Origin: SZUA-309 sp965230005
GTDB lineage: Bacteria; Pseudomonadota; Gammaproteobacteria; Pseudomonadales; Azotimanducaceae
DNA length: 64,000 nucleotides
Direction of reading: 5' to 3'
Assembly: GCA_965230005.1 (NCBI GenBank)
Contig: OZ245934.1
Coordinates: forward strand, 1,488,001-1,552,000
This document shows, piece by piece, positions 17,228-26,693 of this stretch; within the stretch, counting starts at the first letter, position 1; each line of letters starts with the position of its first letter. The position numbers and the translations under genes are program-made. The notes beneath the pieces were generated by a model. It was not told the origin of the DNA. It did no database searches and saw only the letters and a program-made list of their open reading frames with translations.

Positions 17228-18571
17228 ATGTCAAAAACAGTCAACAAAGATCCGGCGGAAGACACCGCCCAGGAACGGCTTGCCCGATCGAACGCCGAGC
17301 TGCAGCAGGAGTGGAAGATCGACGTGCACGCAGATCCTTACGACATGCCCCTCTCTGCCCTGAACCCCGCACACCCGGACCTGTTCGAAGCCGATACCAT
17401 GTGGCCCTACTTCGAGCGGCTCCGGGCGGAAGCACCGGTGCAGAAGTGCGAAGAGAGTCAGTTCGGCCCTTACTGGAACATCACCCGCTATGACGACGTC
17501 AAATACGTCGACACGAACCACGAGCTCTTTTCTTCCGACTCCCGCATGGGCGGCATCCGCCTTGGTGGTCAGGTCGTCCTGGACGAAGAGCCGGACCCGA
17601 CCTTCCACCTGCCCATGTTCATCATGGAAGACCAGCCCAAACACGACGAACAGCGCAAGGTCGTCGCCCCCATGTTCGCCCCACGGCACCTCGCCGCCTT
17701 TGAACCGCTGATCCGCAGCCGCGCTCAGGAAATTCTCGACAACCTTCCGCGCAACGAAACCTTCAACTGGGTAGACCTGGTCTCGAAAGACCTCACGGGG
17801 CGCATGCTATCGACGCTCTTCGGTGTGCCGCAGGAAGATCGGGACAAACTCATCTACTGGTCGGACTGCGTCGAAAACCTCTCCAATCCCGACGCCTTCG
17901 AAAGCGTGGAAGCCGGTTTCCAGGAGCTCTGGAACTGCTGGCAATACTTCGACGAAGTCTGGAAGGAACGTGCCGCCACAAAAACGGACGGCGGCGATCT
18001 GATCTCCATGCTCGTCAACGGTGAGTCGACCAAAGACATGCCGCCGAACGAGTACCTGGGCAATATCCTGCTGCTCATCGTTGGCGGCAACGACACAACC
18101 CGCAACTCCATCACCGGCGGCGTGCTGGCCCTGAATCAGAATCCCGGCGAGTACGACAAGCTGCGGCAGGATGTGGGTCTCATACCGAACATGATTTCCG
18201 AGATCATCCGCTGGCAATCACCGGTGGCGCACATGTGCCGCACGGCGCTGGTGGACACGGAAATCCGCGGTCAGAAGATCGCCAAACACGACAAGATCTG
18301 CATGTGGTATCTCTCCGGCAACCGGGACGAGGCCGCCTTCGAAACGCCGAACGAGTTCCGCATCGACCGCGCCGATGCGCGTAAGCATCTGTCTTTCGGC
18401 TTCGGCATCCATCGCTGTCTCGGCAATCGCCTCGGCGAGATGCAGCTGCGCATCCTCTGGGAAGAAATCATGCAACGCTTCCCGCACATCGAGGTGGTCG
18501 GCGACCCCGTGTACCTGAAGTCGAGCTTCATCCACGGCATCCGCGAACTGCCGGTGCGGATCAGCGCATGA
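17228..18571 (+). CDS. Cytochrome P450, CYP153-like
   Basis: Predicted 447-residue soluble class I P450. The oxygen-binding I-helix motif is G-G-N-D-T-T (286-291), the ExxR motif is E325-I-I-R328, and the haem loop is F-G-F-G-I-H-R-C397-L-G. The I-helix context L-L-I-V-G-G-N-D-T-T-R-N-S and the M-E-D-Q-P-K-H-D segment resemble CYP153 alkane/fatty-acid omega-hydroxylases. The ATG at 17228 has CGGAG 8 bases upstream; an earlier in-frame ATG lacks one. No ferredoxin or ferredoxin reductase is adjacent, so electron donors must lie elsewhere. The stop overlaps the end of the convergent methyltransferase gene by 11 bases. Substrate assignment to medium-chain alkanes is inference. Confidence 0.9.
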   Translation: MSKTVNKDPAEDTAQERLARSNAELQQEWKIDVHADPYDMPLSALNPAHPDLFEADTMWPYFERLRAEAPVQKCEESQFGPYWNITRYDDVKYVDTNHELFSSDSRMGGIRLGGQVVLDEEPDPTFHLPMFIMEDQPKHDEQRKVVAPMFAPRHLAAFEPLIRSRAQEILDNLPRNETFNWVDLVSKDLTGRMLSTLFGVPQEDRDKLIYWSDCVENLSNPDAFESVEAGFQELWNCWQYFDEVWKERAATKTDGGDLISMLVNGESTKDMPPNEYLGNILLLIVGGNDTTRNSITGGVLALNQNPGEYDKLRQDVGLIPNMISEIIRWQSPVAHMCRTALVDTEIRGQKIAKHDKICMWYLSGNRDEAAFETPNEFRIDRADARKHLSFGFGIHRCLGNRLGEMQLRILWEEIMQRFPHIEVVGDPVYLKSSFIHGIRELPVRISA

Positions 18572-19361
18572 GGTAAAGGCAGCTCGTCACGTTGCGCTCG
18601 ACCACCCCGCCGAAATCGCGGTCGGCAATCGCGGCGAGCGCATCGAGGAGCTTCCGGCGCGGCGTCTCCGGCAGCCTGGCGATGGCGGAAAAGCCGCTGT
18701 AGAGAGCGACCACACCTGCCGTATCGAGGCGGTAGCGCCAGCAGCTCTGCCGATAGTCGACGTCCTCGAAACCGGCCGCCGCCGCGTCCCGCCGCCGGGC
18801 GCGCTGATCCAGGGCGAAAGGCAGCGTATCGGGAGCACCAGAGGGAGAAACCGCGAGCTCTGCAAGGAGTGCTGCCGTCGCCTCGTGAAACGGATCCTCC
18901 CAATCGAGCACCTGCAGCACATTCCAGAAGAGTGCTGCGGTGCCGCCCGGACGCAACACCCGTCTGGCCTTGCGGAGCCCGAGCTCAGGTGCCACCCAGT
19001 GAAAGGCGGTTGCACTCACCAGCAGGTCGAAACGCTGCTCAGGGAGCACGGCTGACTCGAACGGTTCGCAGAGCAGCTTCGTCTCTGTGCCCGCCTCTGC
19101 AAGAAGGTCCCGGAGCCCGGCACGGAACTGTGAATCCGGCTCCAGCACCCAGAATGGCTCAGCCCCGGCCAGGAGCAGACGCCGCGTCGCCGAGCCGGGC
19201 CCGGCCCCGACCTCGACCACGGCGCAGCCCTCGGCGAGCCCCGCTTCTCGCAACAGTGTTGCGAAAATCCAGTCCGGATAAGGCGGCCGCGCTGCTTCGT
19301 ATCCCGAAGGGTCAGCGCCGAACAGCCGTCGACCCTCCTCTCGATCGATGAACTCGCTCAT
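18561..19361 (-). CDS. Class I SAM-dependent methyltransferase
   Basis: Predicted 266-residue cytosolic methyltransferase of the UbiE/Methyltransf_11 type. Motif I is V-V-E-V-G-A-G-P-G-S (about residues 48-57), motif II follows as V-L-E-P-D, and a later F-H-W-V-A and L-R-P-G-G complete the fold. The start ATG is 19361. Its last 11 bases overlap the 3' end of the convergent P450 gene. Substrate unknown; similarity to trans-aconitate or malonyl-ACP methyltransferases is too weak from motifs to name. Confidence 0.85.
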   Translation of the reverse strand: MSEFIDREEGRRLFGADPSGYEAARPPYPDWIFATLLREAGLAEGCAVVEVGAGPGSATRRLLLAGAEPFWVLEPDSQFRAGLRDLLAEAGTETKLLCEPFESAVLPEQRFDLLVSATAFHWVAPELGLRKARRVLRPGGTAALFWNVLQVLDWEDPFHEATAALLAELAVSPSGAPDTLPFALDQRARRRDAAAAGFEDVDYRQSCWRYRLDTAGVVALYSGFSAIARLPETPRRKLLDALAAIADRDFGGVVERNVTSCLYLMR

Positions 19362-19378
19362 GGCTGGCTCAGCGAACC

Positions 19379-20725
19379 TCAGCCGAACAGTCCGGTCAGC
19401 AGGATCATCAGCACCGCCGGTGGCACCAGATAGCGGATCGAGAGATACCAGAGCTCAAAGGGGCCACCGCTCAGCGCAAGCTCATCCGCCGAGGTCTCGC
19501 GGCGGATGAACCAGCCCACGAAACAGGCAATCAGCAAACCGCCGATGGGCAAAAGCAGCTGATTGGCCAGAAAGTCCAGGGCGGCATTGAGGTTCATGCC
19601 GAAGATCGCCCAGTCGGCAATGAGGTTGTAGGAGAGCACGCTCAGCACACTGCAGACGGCGATCGTACCGATGGTGAGCAGCGTGGCAGCGTGACGCTCG
19701 AGGCCGCGCTGGTCCTCGAGCCAGCTCACCACGGGCTCCACAAGGCCCACCATCGAGGTGATGCCGCCAACGGAAAGCAGGAGAAAGAAGAGCACGGCAA
19801 CGAACTGCCCGCCGGGCATCTGCGCAAAGGCCACCGGCAGCGTCTGAAACACCAGCCCTTCGCCACCCGCCGGATCAAGCCCGAACTGAAACACCGCCGG
19901 GAAGATCACCAGCCCGGCGACCAGAGCAACGAGCGTGTCGGCGATCACAATGATGCCGACACTCCTCGGGATAGAGACAGCCTTCGGCAGATAGGCACCA
20001 AAGGTCATCATGCCTGCCATGGCCACGCCCACGGAGAAAAACGCCTGGCCGATGGCCGCAAGGAAAGTACCCGGTCCGATTTTCGAAAAGTCCGCGCTGA
20101 ACAGGTAGTCGGCGGCCCGGGCGAAGCCTCCGGTAAAGACGTTGTAGATGGCCAGGAACACGAGCAGACCGAAGAGCGTCGGCATGAGCACCCGCACCGC
20201 CCGCTCAATGCCCTTCTGGACACCGGAGTAAATGATGACGCCCGTCAGCAGCAGACCCATGGCGTTCCAGAACAGCAGCGCCGGCACGTCGGCCTTGAGC
20301 GCATCGAAACGGGCGGCGGAGGCTGCCCCATTCGCATCCGTGAAGCCCGCCGTCAGCGCAACGAAGAGATAGTAGAGCACCCAGCCGATCACCACGCAGT
20401 AGACGACGGCGACGGCAAAGGCCGTGAGCAGATTCACCGCGCCCACCCACTGCCAGGTGCTGGCCCGGCCTTCTTCTCTGGCCACCGTTCGCATCGCGAC
20501 GACGGGACTCATGTGCCCCCGCCGGCCGATCATGATTTCGCCGATGAGGATCGGGGCGCCGATACAGAACACGCAGAGCAGGTAAATGAGAATGAAGGCG
20601 CCGCCACCGTTCTCACCGGTCACATAAGGAAAGCGCCAGATGTTGCCGAGACCAACGGCGAAGCCAATGGCCGCCATGAGAAAACCGAATCTCGACGTGA
20701 ACTGCTCGTGCGATGCGACGGCCAT
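19379..20725 (-). CDS. Sodium-dependent transporter, NSS/SNF family
   Basis: Predicted 448-residue sodium symporter with about 11-12 transmembrane helices, the bacterial length for LeuT-like NSS proteins. The helix-1 signature G-F-A-V-G-L-G-N-I-W-R-F-P-Y is intact, and it is followed by E-N-G-G-G-A-F. These proteins import amino acids or similar compounds with Na+. The ATG at 20725 has GGAGGGGGAG directly upstream; codons further upstream would add a non-membrane leader. A hairpin with a T-tract lies about 155-205 bases upstream. Substrate not predictable. Confidence 0.9.
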   Translation of the reverse strand: MAVASHEQFTSRFGFLMAAIGFAVGLGNIWRFPYVTGENGGGAFILIYLLCVFCIGAPILIGEIMIGRRGHMSPVVAMRTVAREEGRASTWQWVGAVNLLTAFAVAVVYCVVIGWVLYYLFVALTAGFTDANGAASAARFDALKADVPALLFWNAMGLLLTGVIIYSGVQKGIERAVRVLMPTLFGLLVFLAIYNVFTGGFARAADYLFSADFSKIGPGTFLAAIGQAFFSVGVAMAGMMTFGAYLPKAVSIPRSVGIIVIADTLVALVAGLVIFPAVFQFGLDPAGGEGLVFQTLPVAFAQMPGGQFVAVLFFLLLSVGGITSMVGLVEPVVSWLEDQRGLERHAATLLTIGTIAVCSVLSVLSYNLIADWAIFGMNLNAALDFLANQLLLPIGGLLIACFVGWFIRRETSADELALSGGPFELWYLSIRYLVPPAVLMILLTGLFG

Positions 20726-20879
20726 CTCCCCCTCCAGCCGAACTTCGGCGCCCACTTTCCCCAAGGCTCTGGCGACTGTCCAGTCCGCCGTTATGGAAAA
20801 TCGATCGCGGTCCGCTTCATGGTCAGGTCGCGGATCGCGCGTGAGTGCGAGAGGTGTTGGAAGAGTTTTTCGGAGGCAG

Positions 20880-20931
20880 AAAAGAAAAAGCGCGGACAGT
20901 TCTGTCAAAGATGAATCAGAACGTCCGCGCT
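20880..20931 (-). terminator. Rho-independent terminator between cstA-like and NSS genes
   Basis: On the minus strand AGCGCGGACGTTCTG pairs with CAGAACTGTCCGCGCT around a 12-base loop, with one small bulge, and is followed by TTTTTCTTTT. It lies about 100 bases after the CstA-like stop and 155 bases before the NSS ATG, so it most likely ends the cstA transcript. The rest of the 20726-21030 gap is an AT-rich stretch at 20985-21030 with no gene seen. Confidence 0.8.
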
Positions 20932-21030
20932 AACGCTTCCCCCCAGAAGCGACCCCAATTTAACGCCGAGAACTGACACCTTTCAAGCCAATTCTAGGAT
21001 AGGGTTGTAAACATCATATTATTCAATAAG

Positions 21031-22713
21031 TTATGTAGATATTGTCATATGGTTTCCAACCCTTCTATGGCGGGCTATGACCGTACCAGCTTCCAGCATG
21101 ACTAACAGGCTTGTTATGAGCACGACCAGATCGAGGCCGACCAGGAGGTAATTCCCCGCCTCGAAAAACTGTACGAGGGTCACGCAACCGGCGAGAAACG
21201 ACATGGTCAACACGAAGAGCATGGGCACGAGCGTGTAGTAGGAAGGCCGCCCGAGTTTGATGAGCATGACGGAAATCACCAGCAGCGTGAGACCCGCGAG
21301 AATCTGATTCGTCGAGCCGAAGAGTGGCCAGATGATGAGACCGCCGGTGCCGGAAGCACCCCCTGCACCGAAGGCGAGGAGCAGGCAGGCCCCCACGGCC
21401 AGCACCGTGGCCAGCACACCATGGCGCAGCAACGGGATGTCGTAGATCTCCCCCCATTCCTGAATGATGTAGCGCTGCAGACGCACGCCCGAGTCCATGG
21501 TGGTACCGGCAAAGAGCACGACCATGGTTGCGAGCAGTGTTTCCGCCACACCGGTTGGAATCCCCCAGCCGCCGCTGATGAGATTCGCGCCTCCGGCGAT
21601 GAAGGATCCCGCCCCCGCCGCGCCGAACTCGTCGTAGATCTCGTGCCAGGCTTCCGGCGTCGCCGCCAGGGCAATGCCGGACACCGTAACGATGGTGATG
21701 AGCGCCAGGGAACCCTCCCCCACGGCACCCAGATACCCGACGAAGCGCGCATCGGTTTCCTTGTCCAGCTGCTTCGAGCTGGTTCCGCTGCCAACGATGC
21801 CGTGGAAACCTGAGACCGCCCCACAGGCAATGGTCACAAAGAGCAGCGGAATGATGGCCGGGCCGGTTTCGTCGATCCGATTGTTGAAGGCCGGCGCCGA
21901 GATGTCGGGTAGAAACAGGAACACCGCGCCGTAGAGCAACACTAAGCCGACCAGGAGCTGCATCCCGTTGATGAAATCCCGGGGCTGCAGCAGCACCCAC
22001 ACAGGCAACATGCTGGCGATGGCCGCATAGAGAAACAGAATCAGAATCCAGTTCGCCTGTGGTGACAGGGAAAAGAGCGCCGGTAGCTCCAGAGGCATCT
22101 GACTGCCAGCGAACACCGTGAGGTAGAGCACCACCACCCCGCCCAGCCCGAGGGCAACCAGGTTGAACCTGCGATGCACGAGCTGGCCGATGATGAGAGC
22201 CACGACGATGGCGGCCCAGGCGGGAAACACGGCGCTCGGGGTACCCACGAAAGAATTGGCAATCACCACCCCGAAAACCGAGTTCACCATGAGCAGCAGC
22301 AGAAAGATGACGATCATGAAGAGCGCGCGCGTGCGCTTGCCGATCACCGTCTCGGAAAGGGCGCCAATCGACTTGCCCTTGTGCCGGCTGCTGGCCCAGA
22401 GCGCGCCGAAATCATGCACACCGGCAAAGAAGATGGTGCCAAACACGACCCAGAGCACGGCCGGCAGCCAGCCCCAGTACACGGCGATGGCCGGACCGAC
22501 GATCGGTGCCGCACCGGCCACCGAGGTGAAGTGGTGGCCCCAAAGCACGTAGCGGTTCGTCGGCACGAAGTCGACGCCATCGTTGAACTCGTGGGCCGGG
22601 GTAACGAAGTGTTCGTCGAGCTGATAGATGCGCCGGGCGATGAAGCGGGAGTAGATGAACCAGCCGAAGGCCATCCCGGCCATGCCGAGCAGCACGATAG
22701 TGACAGAGTGCAT
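21031..22713 (-). CDS. cstA: Carbon starvation protein A family peptide/pyruvate transporter
   Basis: Predicted 560-residue inner-membrane protein with about 15 hydrophobic segments. The CstA signature blocks are present: Y-V-L-W-G-H-H-F-T-S-V-A-G-A-A-P-I-V-G-P early on, V-H-D-F-G-A-L, and F-H-G-I-V-G-S-G-T-S-S-K-Q later. It belongs to the shorter branch of the family rather than the 700-residue E. coli form. Family members import peptides or pyruvate during carbon limitation. The ATG at 22713 has GGGGGGA 6 bases upstream. A terminator follows. CsrA represses cstA in other bacteria, and a csrA gene is in this window; that link is known only from other species. Confidence 0.88.
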   Translation of the reverse strand: MHSVTIVLLGMAGMAFGWFIYSRFIARRIYQLDEHFVTPAHEFNDGVDFVPTNRYVLWGHHFTSVAGAAPIVGPAIAVYWGWLPAVLWVVFGTIFFAGVHDFGALWASSRHKGKSIGALSETVIGKRTRALFMIVIFLLLLMVNSVFGVVIANSFVGTPSAVFPAWAAIVVALIIGQLVHRRFNLVALGLGGVVVLYLTVFAGSQMPLELPALFSLSPQANWILILFLYAAIASMLPVWVLLQPRDFINGMQLLVGLVLLYGAVFLFLPDISAPAFNNRIDETGPAIIPLLFVTIACGAVSGFHGIVGSGTSSKQLDKETDARFVGYLGAVGEGSLALITIVTVSGIALAATPEAWHEIYDEFGAAGAGSFIAGGANLISGGWGIPTGVAETLLATMVVLFAGTTMDSGVRLQRYIIQEWGEIYDIPLLRHGVLATVLAVGACLLLAFGAGGASGTGGLIIWPLFGSTNQILAGLTLLVISVMLIKLGRPSYYTLVPMLFVLTMSFLAGCVTLVQFFEAGNYLLVGLDLVVLITSLLVMLEAGTVIARHRRVGNHMTIST

Positions 22714-22775
22714 GAAGGTCCCCCCGCTGAGTCCCGGCAATATACCGGTGCCACCGGAGGCTGACCACGCGGCGC

Positions 22776-24296
22776 TCAGCCTTCGGCCTGGGCCTTCAAC
22801 TCCGCCAGCTGCGGCTTGCCGTAGCAGGCATAAAAGTGAAAGACCTGCACCAGGCTCGCCCCGAAGTAAACGGGCATGGCATCGATGGGTTCGCAGTTGA
22901 AGTCGCGCGTCATGTTCTCGAGCCGAGGTTCCAGCGAGTCCCAGGGATAGACCAGCACCCCCCAGGCATCGGCACCGGCATAGCCGGCCCGGAAAGTGAG
23001 GGGATTGAGGTCGTGAAACAGGCTGAGCACGGTCGCATCCTCTGCAAACCAGGCATACAGGCCGCCGTGGTGCCAGTTGCGCGCGAAGAGCACGCCGTCC
23101 GATTCATAGCCTCTGGCCGGCAGCGTCTCGAGGAGCGCTTCACCGCGGGCGGTGGCGGCTTCGAAACCGAGGGCCAGCCGCTGCGGATGGCGGAAGTCGG
23201 GCCAGGGCCCCAGGGGAACCACAATTACCACCAGCGCCAGCACGATCGCCAGCGAATAGACCGCGGACAGTTTCGCCAGCCAGCGTCGTCCCCGCTGCGG
23301 CCAGCCGGTGAGCAACCAGTTGGCTACGAGGGGGATGAGGAACAGCCAGCCCAGCACGGACCAGTGCGGCGATGCGCGGCTTTCCAGCGCCGTATAGAGA
23401 TATAGGAAGAGGACTGGCAGCGCGAAGCAGACGAGCAGCAGAGGACCACTTCCGGTCACCGGGCCGGCTGTTTCCGCATCGCTGCGCTCATTGCCTTGAA
23501 GTCTGAAACGCTGCCAGAGCAATGCCACAGCACCGATGACGACGACCGGTGAGTAATAGGCGAGCTGAACGGCCAGCCTGGAAAGAAAGCCGCTGGCTGA
23601 CCAGCGGTCTATCTCATCGAACTGGTTTTCCCCATGGAAGCGGACGGTTATCCAATCCTCACCGGCGTTCCAGACCAGAACCGGACTGATGACCAGCAGC
23701 GTGACCAACCCCGCAAGCCAGAGCCCCGGCCGCAGCAGAGCGCGCCAGCCATCCAGGACCAGCAGCACTGCGACAACCGACAGCGGCAGCGTGACCGCCG
23801 TGTATTTTGCCAGGCCGGCGAGTCCGAGGAGCACGCCGAGCAGCGCCCAGCGCCATAGCGTAGGTGCTTCCAGGAGCCTCAGCATCACCAGCGCAACGCC
23901 GAGCGCCAGCGGCACAAGGGGCGCATCCGGGGAAAGCGTGAGGCTCACGTGGAAAACGAGGGTCCCCTGCAGCAGGAGCACGGCCACCACCGGCGTCCAG
24001 GGACTCACCTCGGGCAATGCCCGCACGGTCAGCCGCGCAAGCAGATATTGCGCCAGCACCGAGAGACCGATGGGCAGCAGCCGCAGGGCAAAGTCCGCCT
24101 CGGACAGCGGCAGCACCAGAGCCTGCAGCCAGGCCGAAAGTGGCGGATGGTCGAGATAGCTGAGTGCAAGCTCCCGGGCATAAACGGTGTAGTGCGCCTC
24201 GTGAGCGATGAGCGGCAGAAGTCCCGCCAGCACCAGATGAAAAACCGTGTAGGCGAAAATTGTGCCGTGAAGGGCCCGTTGCGGGTCGATCTGCAT
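22776..24296 (-). CDS. GT39/ArnT-like membrane glycosyltransferase
   Basis: Predicted 506-residue integral membrane protein with about 12 hydrophobic helices. The first periplasmic loop has H-E-A-H-Y, in the position of the catalytic acidic motif of ArnT/PMT-type glycosyltransferases, followed by L-D-H-P-P-L, the next typical motif. Such enzymes move a sugar from a polyprenyl phosphate to lipid A, protein or another acceptor outside the membrane. The ATG is 24296 with a weak upstream site. It stands alone, divergent from a small Cys-rich gene. Donor and acceptor are unknown. Confidence 0.82.
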   Translation of the reverse strand: MQIDPQRALHGTIFAYTVFHLVLAGLLPLIAHEAHYTVYARELALSYLDHPPLSAWLQALVLPLSEADFALRLLPIGLSVLAQYLLARLTVRALPEVSPWTPVVAVLLLQGTLVFHVSLTLSPDAPLVPLALGVALVMLRLLEAPTLWRWALLGVLLGLAGLAKYTAVTLPLSVVAVLLVLDGWRALLRPGLWLAGLVTLLVISPVLVWNAGEDWITVRFHGENQFDEIDRWSASGFLSRLAVQLAYYSPVVVIGAVALLWQRFRLQGNERSDAETAGPVTGSGPLLLVCFALPVLFLYLYTALESRASPHWSVLGWLFLIPLVANWLLTGWPQRGRRWLAKLSAVYSLAIVLALVVIVVPLGPWPDFRHPQRLALGFEAATARGEALLETLPARGYESDGVLFARNWHHGGLYAWFAEDATVLSLFHDLNPLTFRAGYAGADAWGVLVYPWDSLEPRLENMTRDFNCEPIDAMPVYFGASLVQVFHFYACYGKPQLAELKAQAEG

Positions 24297-24508
24297 GGGC
24301 GCACACCTTAGCCGAGATGACCTGGAGCCCGGAAGCGCCGTGTCGTGCACCTGACATACGACTGCCAACTTCCCGGGATACCATGCCCCACGTAGCCCAT
24401 TCGGATTATTTACAGGATCGGGCTCGAGGGCAGACAATAAAGGCCTCTCGGGGGAGAGACGACGAAGGCGGACCAGGGGTACGGTCCGCTCCGAGCAAGG
24501 GAGATGAC

Positions 24509-24826
24509 ATGTTCAAGCTACGGAAGCGCAAACAGCGGCAGCCCACCAGAACCCCCCGTAAGCTGTTTCACGGGGTTTCGGTCACCACCGGCAGCGGCTT
24601 CAGCTGCCAGGCCGCAGACGACCTGAAGAACGTCCGCTACCTGGCGGATGAGGCCCCCATGCTGCCCCTGGCCGGCTGCAGCAGCCCGAGCGAATGCCGC
24701 TGCCGTTACGAACACTTCGACGACCGACGCACCGATGCACGGCGGGAGTCCGATGTTGGCCTCCCCATGAAAGACCACCCGAACGATGCCCGAAGCGGTT
24801 TCGGACGCCGGGTAACGGACGGCTGA
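24509..24826 (+). CDS. Small protein with four conserved-looking cysteines and a C-R-C-R-Y motif
   Basis: Predicted 105-residue cytosolic protein. It is basic at the N terminus (K-L-R-K-R-K), and has Cys at 33, 57, 63 and 65 in the pattern C-(23)-C-(5)-C-x-C, followed by Y-E-H-F-D-D-R-R. The arrangement suggests a small metal-binding site. AAGGGAG lies 7 bases upstream of the ATG. I recall similar uncharacterised proteins in Gammaproteobacteria but cannot name a family. Divergent from the GT39 gene and upstream of a small membrane protein. Confidence 0.72.
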   Translation: MFKLRKRKQRQPTRTPRKLFHGVSVTTGSGFSCQAADDLKNVRYLADEAPMLPLAGCSSPSECRCRYEHFDDRRTDARRESDVGLPMKDHPNDARSGFGRRVTDG

Positions 24827-24984
24827 GCCCCTCCAATCGCCGCGGCGGGCGTCGCCCACGATCCTGCGGCCTACGGATTTCTACCTAGCTGGCAGTCAGA
24901 GACCCGATTCTGGCCTTGCCGGGACTCCGCGCAAGCTTCTGATCGACGACCATCGCGCCAGCACCTGAACACTGGAGCAACGAC

Positions 24985-25269
24985 ATGGGTTATCTGGCCG
25001 AAGAAATCCTCATTGCGGTAGCGACCGCCTACCTGCTCATTCGCGCCTGGCAATGGATCTTTGCCCGGGTCCATCTGCCGCGCCGTTCCCGCCTCGGCAT
25101 CGCCTCCATCCTCTCGCTGCTCTCGGCGGCGGGACTCACGGTCACGCTGACCGCGGAGCCTGAACTCGTCTACGCCGCCGCCGCAAGCGCCTTCATGCTG
25201 CCGACGCTCGTGGCTGCCTTGCTCGAGATGCTGCGTCAGCAGCTGCAGCTGGCCTGGGCCCGGCAGTAG
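24985..25269 (+). CDS. Small membrane protein, three hydrophobic segments
   Basis: Predicted 94-residue protein with hydrophobic stretches at about residues 6-25, 38-56 and 62-84 separated by a basic loop (V-H-L-P-R-R-S-R). GGAG lies 8 bases upstream of the ATG. No family is recognised. The basic loop after the first helix suggests an N-out topology by the positive-inside rule. It follows the small Cys-rich gene by about 160 bases on the same strand but need not be in one operon. Confidence 0.65.
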   Translation: MGYLAEEILIAVATAYLLIRAWQWIFARVHLPRRSRLGIASILSLLSAAGLTVTLTAEPELVYAAAASAFMLPTLVAALLEMLRQQLQLAWARQ

Positions 25270-25394
25270 CAGCCGCCCTGGCGCCGGAGCGATCCTGCTG
25301 GGGATGACGCGGCCGATAACGAATCAGTCACAATCGGTCGGTAGCGTGAGAGTTTCCGCGACTCCTCAGCAGGTGCCTCATCGAACTCATCGGC

Positions 25395-25994
25395 TTGTTT
25401 CCAACGCCCCTCATGAAGCTCAGGGGTTTCGTCGACGCACCCCTCCTGGACGCCTTGCGGTCCCGAGCGGAAGCCACCGTTCGCAGCGACAATTCCGCCA
25501 CGGATCTGCTCTCCCACACAGAGATGATCAACCCTGGTGAGGATGCTGCCTGCAGCGAGCTGAGTGGTCGCCTCATGGATCCCGTTCGGAAGTTCGGAGA
25601 GGTCCTCTTCGCCGAGCCCCTCGACTGGTTCATCAAGGAGATGTGGATGAACGTGCTGCAGCCCGGTGGCAGCCAGTTCCTGCATACACACGCCAACAGC
25701 TTCATCTCAGGCATCGTCTATGTCACCCGCCCCCACCCGGCGAACGGGACGATGTTCCGGAAGGTTAGTGGCGGCGGCGAGTTCATCTTCCGCAACGATG
25801 TTCCCATGGGCCACTACAGCAGCGACAGCTGGATGGCGCAGGAGCTGGAAGCCGGCGACCTCGTGTTGTACCCGAGCTATCTGCTGCACGGGGTGCCACC
25901 AAACGAAGGTGCCATGCGCATCACCCTGGCGTTCAACGCCGCGCCGGAGCGTCTCGATAGTCTCGGCTACCGAATCGGTTTTTCCCGGGATTAG
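25395..25994 (+). CDS. Putative Fe(II)/2-oxoglutarate oxygenase (paralogue A)
   Basis: Predicted 199-residue non-haem iron oxygenase of the type often annotated as putative 2OG-Fe(II) oxygenase (TIGR02466-like). Iron ligands are likely H97-T-H99 near A-N-S-F-I-S-G and H165 in S-Y-L-L-H-G-V-P; R175 would bind 2-oxoglutarate. It is clearly a paralogue of the 35461 gene, sharing N-S-F-I-S-G-I-V-Y and Y-P-S-Y-L-L-H. Only a TTG start at 25395 gives the shared L-F-P-x-P-L-M N terminus; the next ATG is 25413. It is convergent with the minus-strand operon of this locus. Product hydroxylation target unknown. Confidence 0.8.
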   Translation: MFPTPLMKLRGFVDAPLLDALRSRAEATVRSDNSATDLLSHTEMINPGEDAACSELSGRLMDPVRKFGEVLFAEPLDWFIKEMWMNVLQPGGSQFLHTHANSFISGIVYVTRPHPANGTMFRKVSGGGEFIFRNDVPMGHYSSDSWMAQELEAGDLVLYPSYLLHGVPPNEGAMRITLAFNAAPERLDSLGYRIGFSRD

Positions 25995-26000
25995 CCGGCC

Positions 26001-26693
26001 TCAGAGCATGGTCGCGTTAAAGGCGACGGTGATTCGAGTGCCACCACCCTGGTAGGGATGCACGAAGTGCTGGAGCCAGCCGGGAAACACGAGCATCTGA
26101 CCGGGAACGGGATCGAGCAGAAACCGACCGTAGAGATTGGTCCCTTCCGAGTAGCTGAGCCCTGCCCCGGGCCGCGGATCCACCAGCTCGAGTTTACCGC
26201 TGAAGGGATGGGCGGCGTCGGCGTGACCGTTCGCGGTGACGTAGTAGACGCCTGACCAGGCCGCATTCGGGTGACTGTGCAGGCTGTGGTACTGGCCGTC
26301 GCGGAGGACGTTCGCCCATCCTTCGAGGGTAAAGCGGCACGCTGCCGGATCTTCCCGATCACGCGCCACTGCTGCACAAAGCGTTCGCAGGTAACCATCG
26401 ATACGACCACGCAACACACCCACGGCGGCCTCGTTCAGGGCGAGGAATTCCGTATTCGAGTGCCAGCCACCCACGTTGCTCCGCGCGAGACCCGCGCCCT
26501 TCGCTTCCTCGCGCAGGATCAGTTGTTCCAATTCGGCGTTCAGCGCCGCACTGTCTTCCCATCGATGGTTGCACAGCGGCGTCGCGAAAGCTGAGACCAT
26601 TGCCAGCCTGCCGCCGTATGCGGCCTCTGAATCTTCAGATGCGCCATCAGCAGGCGTTGGATCCTGTTCGGCAGTGAGGGGTATGTCAGCCAC
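26001..26693 (-). CDS. Putative Fe(II)/2-oxoglutarate oxygenase (TIGR02466-like)
   Basis: Predicted 230-residue oxygenase. Ligands are visible as H139-S-H141 in S-L-H-S-H-P-N-A-A-W-S-G and H209 in W-L-Q-H-F-V, with R220 in G-G-T-R-I-T-V-A-F-N. The GTG start at 26693 overlaps the 3' end of the spermidine-synthase-like gene by 8 bases, indicating coupling; an ATG at 26600 would also retain the fold. It is the last gene of a six-gene minus-strand operon. Its target may be a protein or peptide, since related genes sit beside peptide-processing and TPR genes elsewhere; that is inference. Confidence 0.82.
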   Translation of the reverse strand: MADIPLTAEQDPTPADGASEDSEAAYGGRLAMVSAFATPLCNHRWEDSAALNAELEQLILREEAKGAGLARSNVGGWHSNTEFLALNEAAVGVLRGRIDGYLRTLCAAVARDREDPAACRFTLEGWANVLRDGQYHSLHSHPNAAWSGVYYVTANGHADAAHPFSGKLELVDPRPGAGLSYSEGTNLYGRFLLDPVPGQMLVFPGWLQHFVHPYQGGGTRITVAFNATML

